Source: SXNM01 sp964586155
GTDB taxonomy: Bacteria > Myxococcota_A > UBA9042
Direction: 5' to 3'
Length of the DNA: 64,000 nt
Assembly: GCA_964586155.1 (NCBI GenBank)
Contig: CAZPHC010000024.1
Coordinates: forward strand, 1 to 64,000
Every line of letters starts with the position of its first letter. Position 1 is the stretch's first letter. Positions 1 to 7,649 of the stretch are shown in pieces. Made by a program: the position numbers and the translations under genes. The notes beneath the pieces were generated by a model, which was not told where the DNA came from, did no database searches, and saw only the letters and a list, made by a program, of their open reading frames with translations.

Positions 1-28
1 GGAGTCTATGGCCGGGTGCTCGGCGAAT

Positions 29-304
29 TCATGGCGTGGTTGGTGGGGTGGATACAGACATCCGTGTCTCAAAATAGGGTCCGCCTGGCGGAGTCGGAGG
101 GGCTGTCCACGGCGCTCGCTCCTCGACAAGGACCAAGGAGGTCGCCCCCTCGCCGCTCGGTACGGAGAGTCCCACCGCACCTCCGACCGCGATATCGACT
201 ATCACGGGCTCCAGCCCGGCTGTCGCTGCGCCACACGCGAGCGCCGCAGGCACCATCGTCGCGATGGCGAGCATCTGGAGTGTTCGAGTTGACACATCGA
301 GCAT
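29..304 (-). CDS. small exported protein of unknown function
   Basis: A 91-residue protein that I do not recognise. Residues 1-27 look like a signal peptide: a short polar start, a hydrophobic core (LQMLAIATMVPAALA) and then Cys24. The context of Cys24 is only a partial lipobox because the residue at -3 is Ala, so either signal peptidase could act. The mature part is small and hydrophobic and ends in a Pro/Thr-rich tail. I chose the ATG at 304 because longer in-frame forms only add an Arg-rich stretch in front of the signal peptide. It lies 65 bases downstream of the cysteine-rich gene on the same strand and is probably the last gene of that unit. Confidence 0.45.
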   Translation of the reverse strand: MLDVSTRTLQMLAIATMVPAALACGAATAGLEPVIVDIAVGGAVGLSVPSGEGATSLVLVEERAPWTAPPTPPGGPYFETRMSVSTPPTTP

Positions 305-369
305 GAGCCCTCTTGCGTTCCGTCTCGTGTCCACGCGGGCGTTGGCGAGCCCGGTCGCGCCAAACGTCC

Positions 370-1185
370 CTACTTCCCGCACGTCCCGTCGGTGAAGCTC
401 TTGACCTTGACCTTGTAGTTCGAGCAGGGCGAGGCGTCGGTGCGCTTCTTCGCCTCGGCGAGACAGCCAGCGTAGGATTCAGTGGCCTTCATCGGCAGAG
501 AGATCTTGAGCAGGTACTCGCCGTCGAAATCGCATTGTCCTCCACCGACGGCTGGGCTCGGAAGCCACAGGGTGCAGATGCCGTACTTGTTCTTCTCGCA
601 CTGCCTATCTCCACCCAGGGCACACCCGCACGATGTGCTACAGGGCTCACCTGGCATCGGCAGCAACGTGTCCGGCGGACAGGCGCATTCCTCAGGAGAA
701 GCCTTGCACTCGCACTGGCAGGTGTTCTTGTCGAAGTACCACCAACCATTGTGAAGAAGTTGGCAAGTGGCGTCATCTTTGATCGTCAAGCACTGACACT
801 CGCAATTTTTTGCGTCTGGGATTTTGCCCGCGGGGCAAGCTCCAAGCTTGCACTTGCACGTGCACTTCCCTTTCGAGTTGTCATAGGAATACTCGTAGTT
901 TGGGTTTGGGCATGGCGGCGGGCCCACGAGACTTACCTTGCATTGTGGGACCTTCGGGTACTCGGCCCAGTTTGGAGGAATGTAGGAAACGGGCTCCACG
1001 ACGGGAGGGCCGAACGGCCATGGAATGGGATCCGCACCCCTCGCACGGTCGACGACGACCCGGGGCCCCAAGGAGAGGTCGTTTGGCACCGCCGCTCGGT
1101 GGTCGACGCGCTGCCGACGCCGCGACGGCTGGACGCCTGCCATCACATCCGCCATCGACAGCGGCTGCATCAACCTGCTCTTCAT
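370..1185 (-). CDS. cysteine-rich protein (24 Cys) without a signal peptide, unknown function
   Basis: A 271-residue protein that I do not recognise. The ATG at 1185 is preceded by a strong ribosome site (GGTGGAGG, about 6 bases upstream), which decides the start. Residues 1-75 are polar and Arg-rich, with no hydrophobic export signal. From about residue 80 the protein carries 24 cysteines in dense CxC and CxCxC clusters (for example CTCKCK, CECQC, CQCECK), a pattern usually seen in disulfide-stabilised or metal-binding proteins. The C-terminal 60 residues hold a less Cys-rich Lys-rich segment. It sits 96 bases after the frameshifted gene and before the small exported protein, all on the minus strand. 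The lack of a signal peptide in such a Cys-rich protein is odd. An upstream start cannot rescue one. Confidence 0.6.
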   Translation of the reverse strand: MKSRLMQPLSMADVMAGVQPSRRRQRVDHRAAVPNDLSLGPRVVVDRARGADPIPWPFGPPVVEPVSYIPPNWAEYPKVPQCKVSLVGPPPCPNPNYEYSYDNSKGKCTCKCKLGACPAGKIPDAKNCECQCLTIKDDATCQLLHNGWWYFDKNTCQCECKASPEECACPPDTLLPMPGEPCSTSCGCALGGDRQCEKNKYGICTLWLPSPAVGGGQCDFDGEYLLKISLPMKATESYAGCLAEAKKRTDASPCSNYKVKVKSFTDGTCGK

Positions 1186-1281
1186 CGCCAACCTCCACCG
1201 GCCATCGTCGTGGCCGTCCGGGCCGCCCGTCAAGCGAAACGTCGCATCTCGCCAACGGCAGCTCCCGACGCCCGCGCCTCG

Positions 1282-1901
1282 CTACTGCCCACGCACGACC
1301 AGCTCGGCGCGGACGTCGCCAGCGAATGCACCGACCGCGATGAGCTTGACCAGGCGAAGCACGCCCTCGACGGCGATCGACTCGCTGTCGCTGCCGGAGA
1401 GCGCGATCGACGCGCCCTGGACGTCGTACCAGGTCGTGCCGTCGCGCGAGGTCTGGAGCTTGACGGTGCCCGAGGCCGAGGCCGTGGCGGCGACGCTGAG
1501 ATGACCTGCGGCGAGGACCTCGATGGGGCCGAGCACGGCGGCGCCGGCACCCGGGCTGCTGACGGCGCCGCTGGAGGCCTCGAGCAGGGGCTGGCTGGTG
1601 GCGAAGTCGGGGATGAGCAGCCAGGTGAGCCGCGCGCCCGCGAGGTTGCCGTCGCCCTCGACCTGGACGCCGAGGCGGACCAGGTCTTGCCGTCGATGCT
1701 GCCCTGGGCGACGAACGAGATGACGGGGTCGTTGGACAGGCCGAGGACCGAGACGAAGTGCTGGACACTGCGGGCGCCGCAGAAGCGGGTCCAGGTGTCT
1801 TGGGGCAGCCAGTGGCGGGCGGCACCGCCGTCGGCTTCGCTCTCGAACAGGGTGTCGAGGGCGGCGACAATGGGACGAGAGGCACTGCACGAGCACGACA
1901 T
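1282..1901 (-). pseudogene. unknown protein gene interrupted by a one-base frameshift
   Basis: The ATG at 1901 has a good ribosome site (AAGGAG, 6 bases upstream) and opens a frame beginning MSCSCSASRPIVAAL. That frame reads sensibly to SIDGKTW. After this the sensible reading continues one frame away, as VRLGVQVEGDGNL through to the stop at 1282. The switch is at about position 1680, where TGGTC would restore a single frame if it read TGGGTC. The joined product would be about 206 residues with two related units (SIDGKTW and SRDGTTWYDV), suggesting a beta-rich repeated fold. I do not recognise the family. No slippery heptamer is visible, so a real mutation or a sequencing error is more likely than programmed frameshifting. 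Confidence 0.6.
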
Positions 1902-1970
1902 GGAGGACTCCTTGGGCCGAGCATCCGGTGGACGCGAAAGGGCCGTTGACAGATGAATGTTCGCCAGCAT

Positions 1971-2028
1971 GCTCGCTCGCTCGCTCGCTCGCTCGCTCGC
2001 TCGCTCGCTCGCTCGCTCGCTCGCTCGC
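1971..2028. repeat. GCTC tetranucleotide tandem repeat, about 14.5 copies
   Basis: An uninterrupted 58-bp run of GCTC units, read as GAGC on the minus strand. It lies 70 bp upstream of the start of the frameshifted gene and 134 bp upstream of phhA on the other side. Tracts of this kind change length by slipped-strand mispairing. Because the unit is four bases long, any change would also alter reading frames that run through it: the minus strand is open here as a repeating SERA peptide. Confidence 0.9.
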
Positions 2029-2161
2029 AAGCGCGAAGTTGCGTCGTTCACAAACCCACACAATTCGACCGACCGGCCTGCGATCCAGGCGCCGGCTTGA
2101 CCGGGGCTCCCGACCTCGCTAGACCGCGCCCCGCGGGTCGCGTGATGGCCCTGGAGCCCAC

Positions 2162-2956
2162 ATGATCGACCAACCCGCCGCCACCGCACCTGCGGGGCCG
2201 CACCACGTTCGACCCGTCTTCCCGCCCCGCCACCCCGACGGCAGCTGGCCGGCGCCGCCGCCCTCGCCCAGCTACGACGCCGAGCAGCAGGGCACCTGGG
2301 CGCTGCTCTGGGGCCGGCAGGTGCCGCGCCTGCACACGATGGCGGTGCCGGCGTTCTTGCAGGGCCTCGATCGCTGCGGCTTCGCCGCCACGACGATCCC
2401 CTCGCTGCCCGCGCTCTCGGCGAAGCTGCACGAGGCCTCGGGCTGGCGCCTGGTGCGGGTCGAGGGGCTGGTGCCCGAGCGGCCGTTCTTCGAGATGGTC
2501 GCGTCGCGCCACTTCCCCTGCACCGACTTCATCCGCCAGCGCCGTGATCTGGACTACACGCCCGCGCCCGATCTCTTCCACGATCAGTTCGGCCATGTGC
2601 CGCTGCTGACGCTGCCGGCGTTTGCCGAGTTCTTCGCCCGCTTCGGCGAAGCCGGCTGCCGCGCCGACGCCGAGGGTGTGATTGCGCTGAGCCGGATCTA
2701 TTGGTTCACCGTCGAGTTCGGCCTGCTGCGCGTCGGCGGCCAGCGGCGGGCGTTTGGCGCCGGCCTGATGTCGTCGATCGGCGAGCTCGATCACGGCATG
2801 TCGGCGGCGGTCGAGGTGCATCCGCTCGACCTCGATCGGGTCGCGGCGCGGCCGTTCATCACCACCGAGATCCAGAACGACTACTTCGAGATCGAGAGCT
2901 TCGAGGCGCTGGTCGCGGACTTTACGGCCTGGGCGCGGGCGCGCGGATGGCTCTGA
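2162..2956 (+). CDS. phhA: phenylalanine 4-monooxygenase
   Basis: A 264-residue iron- and tetrahydropterin-dependent aromatic amino acid hydroxylase, converting phenylalanine to tyrosine in the cytoplasm. The catalytic core is complete: the PDLFHDQFGHVP motif supplies the two iron-binding histidines (His140 and His145), and YWFTVEFG supplies the glutamate ligand (Glu185). The length fits the short bacterial single-domain form, which lacks the N-terminal ACT regulatory domain of animal enzymes. The ATG at 2162 follows a GGAG about 5 bases upstream. No tyrosine catabolic genes or pterin-recycling dehydratase are adjacent, so it appears to be transcribed alone. The family assignment is firm. That phenylalanine rather than another aromatic amino acid is the substrate is inferred from the family. 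Confidence 0.95.
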   Translation: MIDQPAATAPAGPHHVRPVFPPRHPDGSWPAPPPSPSYDAEQQGTWALLWGRQVPRLHTMAVPAFLQGLDRCGFAATTIPSLPALSAKLHEASGWRLVRVEGLVPERPFFEMVASRHFPCTDFIRQRRDLDYTPAPDLFHDQFGHVPLLTLPAFAEFFARFGEAGCRADAEGVIALSRIYWFTVEFGLLRVGGQRRAFGAGLMSSIGELDHGMSAAVEVHPLDLDRVAARPFITTEIQNDYFEIESFEALVADFTAWARARGWL

Positions 2957-2957
2957 C

Positions 2958-3027
2958 GCGCCCCGCCCGACGCCCCCGCCCGACACCCCCGCCCGACGCC
3001 CCCCGCCCGACGCCCCCCGCCCGACAC
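2958..3027. repeat. degenerate CCCCGCCCGAC tandem repeats downstream of phhA
   Basis: Immediately after the phhA stop there are about five imperfect copies of a 12-14 base unit (CCCCGCCCGACGC). The run is purely C-rich on the plus strand. It has no clear dyad symmetry, so it is not an obvious terminator hairpin, and it encodes nothing recognisable. Confidence 0.7.
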
Positions 3028-3122
3028 GACGGCGGCACCTGGTTGCAGGGGGGGCTGTCAGAGCGGAGAGGTGGCTCCGTCCGACCTTCGAGCGCTCCCG
3101 CCGAGCGCACCAGGAGGTCGCC

Positions 3123-4112
3123 ATGGTCCCGCCCGTCACGCCCAACGCCCACGTCGAACCCAACCCCCAAGCGCCGCAGGCCCAGGGCCCCTCGGGCTGG
3201 CTCTGGCGGGCCCTGCGCCTGCTCGCGGACCAGCGCATCGTCATCGGCGCCGTCGGCCTCGGCCTGGTCACGGGCTGCGCCGCCGACGGCGGCCCCGACT
3301 ACGCCGACCCCCACACCGTCCCGGACGGCGCCTTCACCGTGCCGAAGGACCTGACGGGCACGCCGGACATGCCGGTCTGGCAGGGCGCCGACGGCCGCCC
3401 GCGCCCGGCCGACGAGCAAGAGGCCGCCGACCCGCCGTCGCGCGAGGTCGGTGCGCCGCAGGGCAAGGGCGAGAGCCTGCCGGACGACGCGCAGGACTCC
3501 GCCGCCAGCCGCAAGATCCCCGACCCCGCCGGCCCCGGCGCCAAGCCGGGCGGCGACAACGGCAACCCCGGCAAGCCTGGCGAGGGTGACCCCGACCCGA
3601 GCGACAGCGATCCGAAGGATCCGGTCGTCGCGCCGCCGCCGGTCGAGGTCGGCTGTGACGACGACGCCGGCTGCCCGGCGCTGGCCAACGGCTGCATCGT
3701 CCAGACCTGCCAGATCGGTGCCGATGGCGGCGGCACCTGCGTCGCGACCTCCTTCGTCTGCGAGTGCGTGCCCGGCTTCGACGCCGGCTGCGATGACGGC
3801 GACAGCTGCAGCACCGACGCCTGCAACGACGTCGGGGCGTGTGTCCACGGCGCCAGCGGCATCTGCGACGACGGCCAGCCCTGCACCCAGGACGCCTGCA
3901 ACAACAGCTTCTGCAGCCACGTCAACTTCGCCAACGGCGTGGCCTGCGAAGACGGCAACCTCTGCACCCTGGCCGAGACCTGCAAGGCCGGCGCCTGCAT
4001 GGTCGGCGCCCTGGCCGACTGCAACGACGGCGACCCCTGCACCTTCGATGTCTGCGAGGACGTGAAGGGCTGCACCCACAAGCCGATGGACGTCGACGCC
4101 TGCGGCGGCTAG
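3123..4112 (+). CDS. cysteine-repeat exported protein (CDDGxxCTxDxC type)
   Basis: A 329-residue protein with an AGGAGG ribosome site just upstream of the ATG. A long N-terminal region carries a hydrophobic stretch at about residues 38-52 ending in VTGCAAD, which may be a lipoprotein signal placed unusually far from the start. Residues 55-175 are Pro/Asp/Gly-rich linker. From about residue 178 it has repeated units of the form CDDGxxCTxDxC (CDDGDSCSTDAC, CDDGQPCTQDAC, CEDGNLCTLAETC, CNDGDPCTFDVC). Such repeats are common in surface lipoproteins of Myxococcota and are presumed disulfide-bonded and calcium-tolerant. Function is unknown. Two much larger relatives with the same repeat lie in this window, at 12087-17600 and 47244-53900. 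Confidence 0.8.
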   Translation: MVPPVTPNAHVEPNPQAPQAQGPSGWLWRALRLLADQRIVIGAVGLGLVTGCAADGGPDYADPHTVPDGAFTVPKDLTGTPDMPVWQGADGRPRPADEQEAADPPSREVGAPQGKGESLPDDAQDSAASRKIPDPAGPGAKPGGDNGNPGKPGEGDPDPSDSDPKDPVVAPPPVEVGCDDDAGCPALANGCIVQTCQIGADGGGTCVATSFVCECVPGFDAGCDDGDSCSTDACNDVGACVHGASGICDDGQPCTQDACNNSFCSHVNFANGVACEDGNLCTLAETCKAGACMVGALADCNDGDPCTFDVCEDVKGCTHKPMDVDACGG

Positions 4113-4134
4113 GCGAAAGGTCCCCGACCCCCAC

Positions 4135-4172
4135 CCCGAGGCCGCCGCCTACTCATCGCGCGCGGCCTCGGG
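4135..4172. terminator. hairpin between convergent genes
   Basis: A perfect 10-bp inverted repeat (CCCGAGGCCG / CGGCCTCGGG) with an 18-base loop. It spans the 36-base gap between two convergent genes and runs into the last codons of the transpeptidase gene. There is no T tract, as is usual at this GC content. It may serve both directions. Confidence 0.45.
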
Positions 4173-5699
4173 TGCGTCTGGGTCGTTCCCCTCGAACGCA
4201 TCGAACGGGCAGTTGATCTTGCGGCTGCCATCGACCTCCAGGCAGCGCGTATCGACCCGCTCCGTCGGCTCCGGCACCTTGCGCGCACCTTTCGGCGTCT
4301 CCTTCTCGATCAGCACGGTGAGCCGCGGATCGTCGCCCGCGAGCAGGATGCCGCGCCAGCCGTCGGGCACGGTCGGCCGGGTCTCCTGGAACAGCCAGCG
4401 CGCGTCCTTGGGCGGGATGTTGATGCAGCCGTGCGAGCGGCGCGTGCCGAAGCCGTCGTGCCACCACGCCGCGTGCAGCGCCTGGCCCTGGTAGAAGTGC
4501 ATGACGAAGGGCACGCCCTCGGCCAGGTAGGGCTCGGGCACGCGGCCGCGCATCGTCGACAGCCGCACCTTGGACAGCACGCGGTACAGACCGAGCTGGG
4601 TGTTGGTCAGGCGGCCGACCTTGCCGGTCGAGACCAGCGTCGCCCGAAGCGGCGTGTCGCCGCGGTAGACGACCATCGTCTGCTGCTCGATGTCGACGTG
4701 CGCCCACATCGCGTCGGGGCCGATGCGCGCGGGCCGTTCGCGGCGCCAGGCGACGCGCGTCTTCCACTTCGGCAGCTCGAGCCCGTTGCTCAGCACGACG
4801 CGGCCGCCCTTGACCGCCTGGACGGCGTGGGCGGTGTGGCGCTCGATCGTCTTGGCCTTGAGCGCGTCGATCGCCTCCTGGTCGACCGGGACGCCCTTTT
4901 TCTTCTTGCGCGCGCGCTCTTGCAGCGCCTTGCGCTCGGCCGCGTCGGCGCCGCCGCGCAGCTCCGAGGCGCGGATCGTGTGGATGGTGAAGGCGAGCGG
5001 CAGCTGCGGCGCGTCGACGCCCTGGAACTGCGAGGGCGGCAGCAGCTTGACGTCCTTGGCGCGCATCCAGCCGCCGTCGGGGCGCTGCAGCCAGCCCTCG
5101 GGGGCGTCGGGGTTGTTCACGAAGACGACGAGGTAAGCGTTGCGCTCCTTGCGCAGCTTCTTGCTCGTCAGGCTCGGCTTGGCGTAGACCTGCGCCTTCC
5201 ACGCGATCACGCGCGCGCCGCGGTAGGCGTCGAAGTCCACCGCGCGCGCCAGCTCGACCGGCATCGGCAGCTTGGCCAGGTAGCGCAGGGGCACGACCGC
5301 GCCGCCCTCGACCAGGCCCAGGGCGCGCGGCGCGTCGCAGCGCGGCGTGCAGTCGATGACGCGGATGACGTCGCCCCTGCGCCAGACGCCGGCGGCCAGC
5401 GCGTTGCGGCCGATGGTGCGACGCGGCCAGTAGGCGCCGACCTTGATCCAGGCCTGGAACGGCGGGCGGCCGAGGCCGGGCACCTCGCCGGGGTCGATGG
5501 CCGCGGGCGCTGCGGCCGCCTTGGATGTGGCAGCCGTCGCGGTCGTCGCGGCGTTCGCGGGCGTCGGCGCCGCGGCCTTGGACTGGGCCTCGGTCGGCGC
5601 AGGGGCAAGCAGCAGCAGCGCCGTCGCGATCGCCAGCGTCAACGATCCGCGCGCCTCGGGGGGCCGGATCGTCGCGCGTCGGGTCGGGGTCTGGTGCAT
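4149..5699 (-). CDS. L,D-transpeptidase, YkuD domain, exported
   Basis: A 516-residue exported enzyme expected to form 3-3 peptidoglycan crosslinks or attach proteins to peptidoglycan. Residues 1-38 form a signal peptide (basic start, then SLTLAIATALLLLAPA). An Ala/Thr-rich linker follows, then a region resembling bacterial SH3 (about residues 75-230). The YkuD domain is near the C-terminus, with the catalytic signature SHGCINIPPKDA (His423, Cys425) and an upstream HDGFGTRRS. A Lys/Arg-rich segment lies near residue 260. I chose the ATG at 5699 because AAGGAG precedes it and it places the signal peptide at the start. A start 66 bases upstream has no ribosome site. It is transcribed divergently from the acyl-CoA dehydrogenase operon, with 171 bases between the starts. 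Confidence 0.9.
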   Translation of the reverse strand: MHQTPTRRATIRPPEARGSLTLAIATALLLLAPAPTEAQSKAAAPTPANAATTATAATSKAAAAPAAIDPGEVPGLGRPPFQAWIKVGAYWPRRTIGRNALAAGVWRRGDVIRVIDCTPRCDAPRALGLVEGGAVVPLRYLAKLPMPVELARAVDFDAYRGARVIAWKAQVYAKPSLTSKKLRKERNAYLVVFVNNPDAPEGWLQRPDGGWMRAKDVKLLPPSQFQGVDAPQLPLAFTIHTIRASELRGGADAAERKALQERARKKKKGVPVDQEAIDALKAKTIERHTAHAVQAVKGGRVVLSNGLELPKWKTRVAWRRERPARIGPDAMWAHVDIEQQTMVVYRGDTPLRATLVSTGKVGRLTNTQLGLYRVLSKVRLSTMRGRVPEPYLAEGVPFVMHFYQGQALHAAWWHDGFGTRRSHGCINIPPKDARWLFQETRPTVPDGWRGILLAGDDPRLTVLIEKETPKGARKVPEPTERVDTRCLEVDGSRKINCPFDAFEGNDPDAPEAARDE

Positions 5700-5870
5700 G
5701 GGCTCCTTGCCGTCGGGAGGCGCCGCTCGCCCCTTGCACCGTAGCAAGTCACGCGGCGGGCGCAAAAATCCGGGGCGATCGCGCGGCGACGGCCTCGACG
5801 CGGCCTGGCGGGACCGGGCCCCTTGTGTCGGCAGGTCAGTTCGCTAGCCTGGGGCCGCGGAGGCAGCGAC

Positions 5871-7649
5871 ATGCACAGCAGCGATTCGACCGTGACCATC
5901 CCGGTGCCGAGCCATCGGGTGCTCAACCAGGCCTCGCCCTTGGTCGGGGCCAACCTCTACGCCGGCGACGTCGCGCTGCGCGAGGCGATCCAGCGCGAGG
6001 GCGGTGGCTTCGACGCCGCGCAGCTCGAGGCGCTCGGGGCGCAGCTCGGCGAGGAGCGCTGGATCGCGGCCGGCCACGAGGCCAACACCTTCCTGCCGGC
6101 GACGCGGCTCTTTGACCGCTTCGGCAACCGCGTCAACCAGGTCACCTACCACCCGAGCTACCACGCGCTGATGGCCGAGTCGAAGCGCTGGCAGATCCAC
6201 AGCTTGCCGTGGGTGGACCCGCAGCCGGGCGCGCTCGTCGCCCGGCTCGGCCGCTCGTACCTGATGGGCCAGATCGAGCAGGGCCACGGCTGCCCGATCA
6301 CGATGACCTTCGCCGCGATCCCGGCGCTGCGCCACCAGCCCGACCTCGCCGCGTGGTGGGTGCCGCGCATCCTGACCTCGGCCTACGACGGCAGCGACGC
6401 GCCGGCCCGCGACAAGCCCGGCCTGACCATCGGCATGGCGATGACCGAGAAGCAGGGCGGCTCGGACGTGCGGGCCAACACCACCGTCGCCGTGCCGGCC
6501 GAGGCGCGCACGGGCCCGGGCGCGGCGTACCGCCTGGTCGGCCACAAATGGTTCTGCTCGGCGCCGATGTGCGACGCCTTCTTGACCCTGGCGCAGACGC
6601 CGCGCGGCCTCTCGTGCTTCTTGGTGCCGCGCTGGGCCCCGGACGGCGACGGCGCGCAGGTCTCGGTGCTGGGCTTCGCCCAGAGCCCGTCGTTTGGCCA
6701 CAACCCGATGTGGGTGCAGCGGCTCAAGGAGAAGGTCGGCAACCGCAGCAACGCCAGCTCCGAGATCGAGTACCACGGCGCGCTCGCCTGGATGGTCGGC
6801 GACGAGGGCAAGGGCGTGCGCACGATCCTCGAGATGGTCGCGCACACCCGCCTGGACTGCATCGTCGGCTCGGCCGCGACCATCCGCCAGACGGTAGCCC
6901 AGGCGGCCTGGCACGCCACCGGCCGCGCCGCTTTTGGCGACGTGCTGATCGACAAGCCGCTGATGCGCAACGTCCTCGCCGACCTGCACATCGAGTCCGA
7001 GGCGGCGACGGCGGTGGCGTTCCGCGTCGGCCGCGCCTGGGACGAGGCGCGCGCCTTCGACGAGGGCCGGCAGGGCGCCGACGCCGCCGACAGCCGCGCC
7101 TTCGCCCGGATCGCGACGGCGGTGGCCAAGTACCACGTCTGCAAGCTGGCACCGACCATCGTCTACGAGGCGATGGAATGCCTGGGCGGCGGCGGCTTCG
7201 TCGAAGAGAGCCCGATCGGCCGCCACTACCGCGACGCCCCGGTCAACTCGATCTGGGAGGGCTCCGGCAACGTGATCTGCCTCGACGTGCTGCGGGCGAT
7301 GGCGCGCGAGCCCGAGTCGCTGCTCGCGCTCGACCAGGAGCTCGCCGCGGCGCGGGGCCTCGACGATCGCTACGACGCGGCGCTGGCCTCGCTGCGGCGC
7401 GAGCTGGCCGACACCGCCGACCTCGAGCTGCGGGCCCGGACGCTGGTCGAGCGGCTGGCGCGGCAGCTCCAGGGCGCCGTGCTGCTGACGGCGGCCCGCG
7501 ACGGCAGCGGCAGCGCCGCGGTCGCCGACGCCTTCTGCGCCACGCGCCTGGGCGGGCAGGGCGGCCGCCACTTCGGCACGCTGCCGCGCGGCCTCGACCT
7601 CGACGCCATCGTCCAGCGCGCGCTGCCCGCGACGCCGGTCGGCCGATGA
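5871..7649 (+). CDS. acyl-CoA dehydrogenase, AidB / isovaleryl-CoA dehydrogenase-like
   Basis: A 592-residue flavoprotein of the acyl-CoA dehydrogenase superfamily. Its length and motifs (an early NQASPLVGANLY, MTEKQGGSDVR at residues 191-201, and RHYRDAPVNSIWEGSGNV near the C-terminus) match the AidB-like branch, whose members are linked to protection from DNA alkylation in E. coli and show weak isovaleryl-CoA dehydrogenase activity. FAD binding is expected. The ATG at 5871 has GGAGG 7 bases upstream. It is the first gene of a four-gene operon: its stop overlaps the next start (ATGA at 7646). The company of a CoA-transferase and a carboxylate-type symporter favours a metabolic role, oxidising an acyl-CoA, over a purely DNA-protective one. 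The substrate is unknown. Confidence 0.85.
   Translation: MHSSDSTVTIPVPSHRVLNQASPLVGANLYAGDVALREAIQREGGGFDAAQLEALGAQLGEERWIAAGHEANTFLPATRLFDRFGNRVNQVTYHPSYHALMAESKRWQIHSLPWVDPQPGALVARLGRSYLMGQIEQGHGCPITMTFAAIPALRHQPDLAAWWVPRILTSAYDGSDAPARDKPGLTIGMAMTEKQGGSDVRANTTVAVPAEARTGPGAAYRLVGHKWFCSAPMCDAFLTLAQTPRGLSCFLVPRWAPDGDGAQVSVLGFAQSPSFGHNPMWVQRLKEKVGNRSNASSEIEYHGALAWMVGDEGKGVRTILEMVAHTRLDCIVGSAATIRQTVAQAAWHATGRAAFGDVLIDKPLMRNVLADLHIESEAATAVAFRVGRAWDEARAFDEGRQGADAADSRAFARIATAVAKYHVCKLAPTIVYEAMECLGGGGFVEESPIGRHYRDAPVNSIWEGSGNVICLDVLRAMAREPESLLALDQELAAARGLDDRYDAALASLRRELADTADLELRARTLVERLARQLQGAVLLTAARDGSGSAAVADAFCATRLGGQGGRHFGTLPRGLDLDAIVQRALPATPVGR

Noticed and set aside
1946..1974. TTGACA followed by ATGCTC as a promoter for phhA
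   Set aside because: The -35 match is exact but the -10 is poor and lies at the edge of the tetranucleotide repeat, 190 bases from phhA. Not strong enough to list.
1971..2028. The GCTC run as a CRISPR or transposon end
   Set aside because: It is a simple four-base repeat with no spacers, no terminal inverted repeats and no associated proteins.
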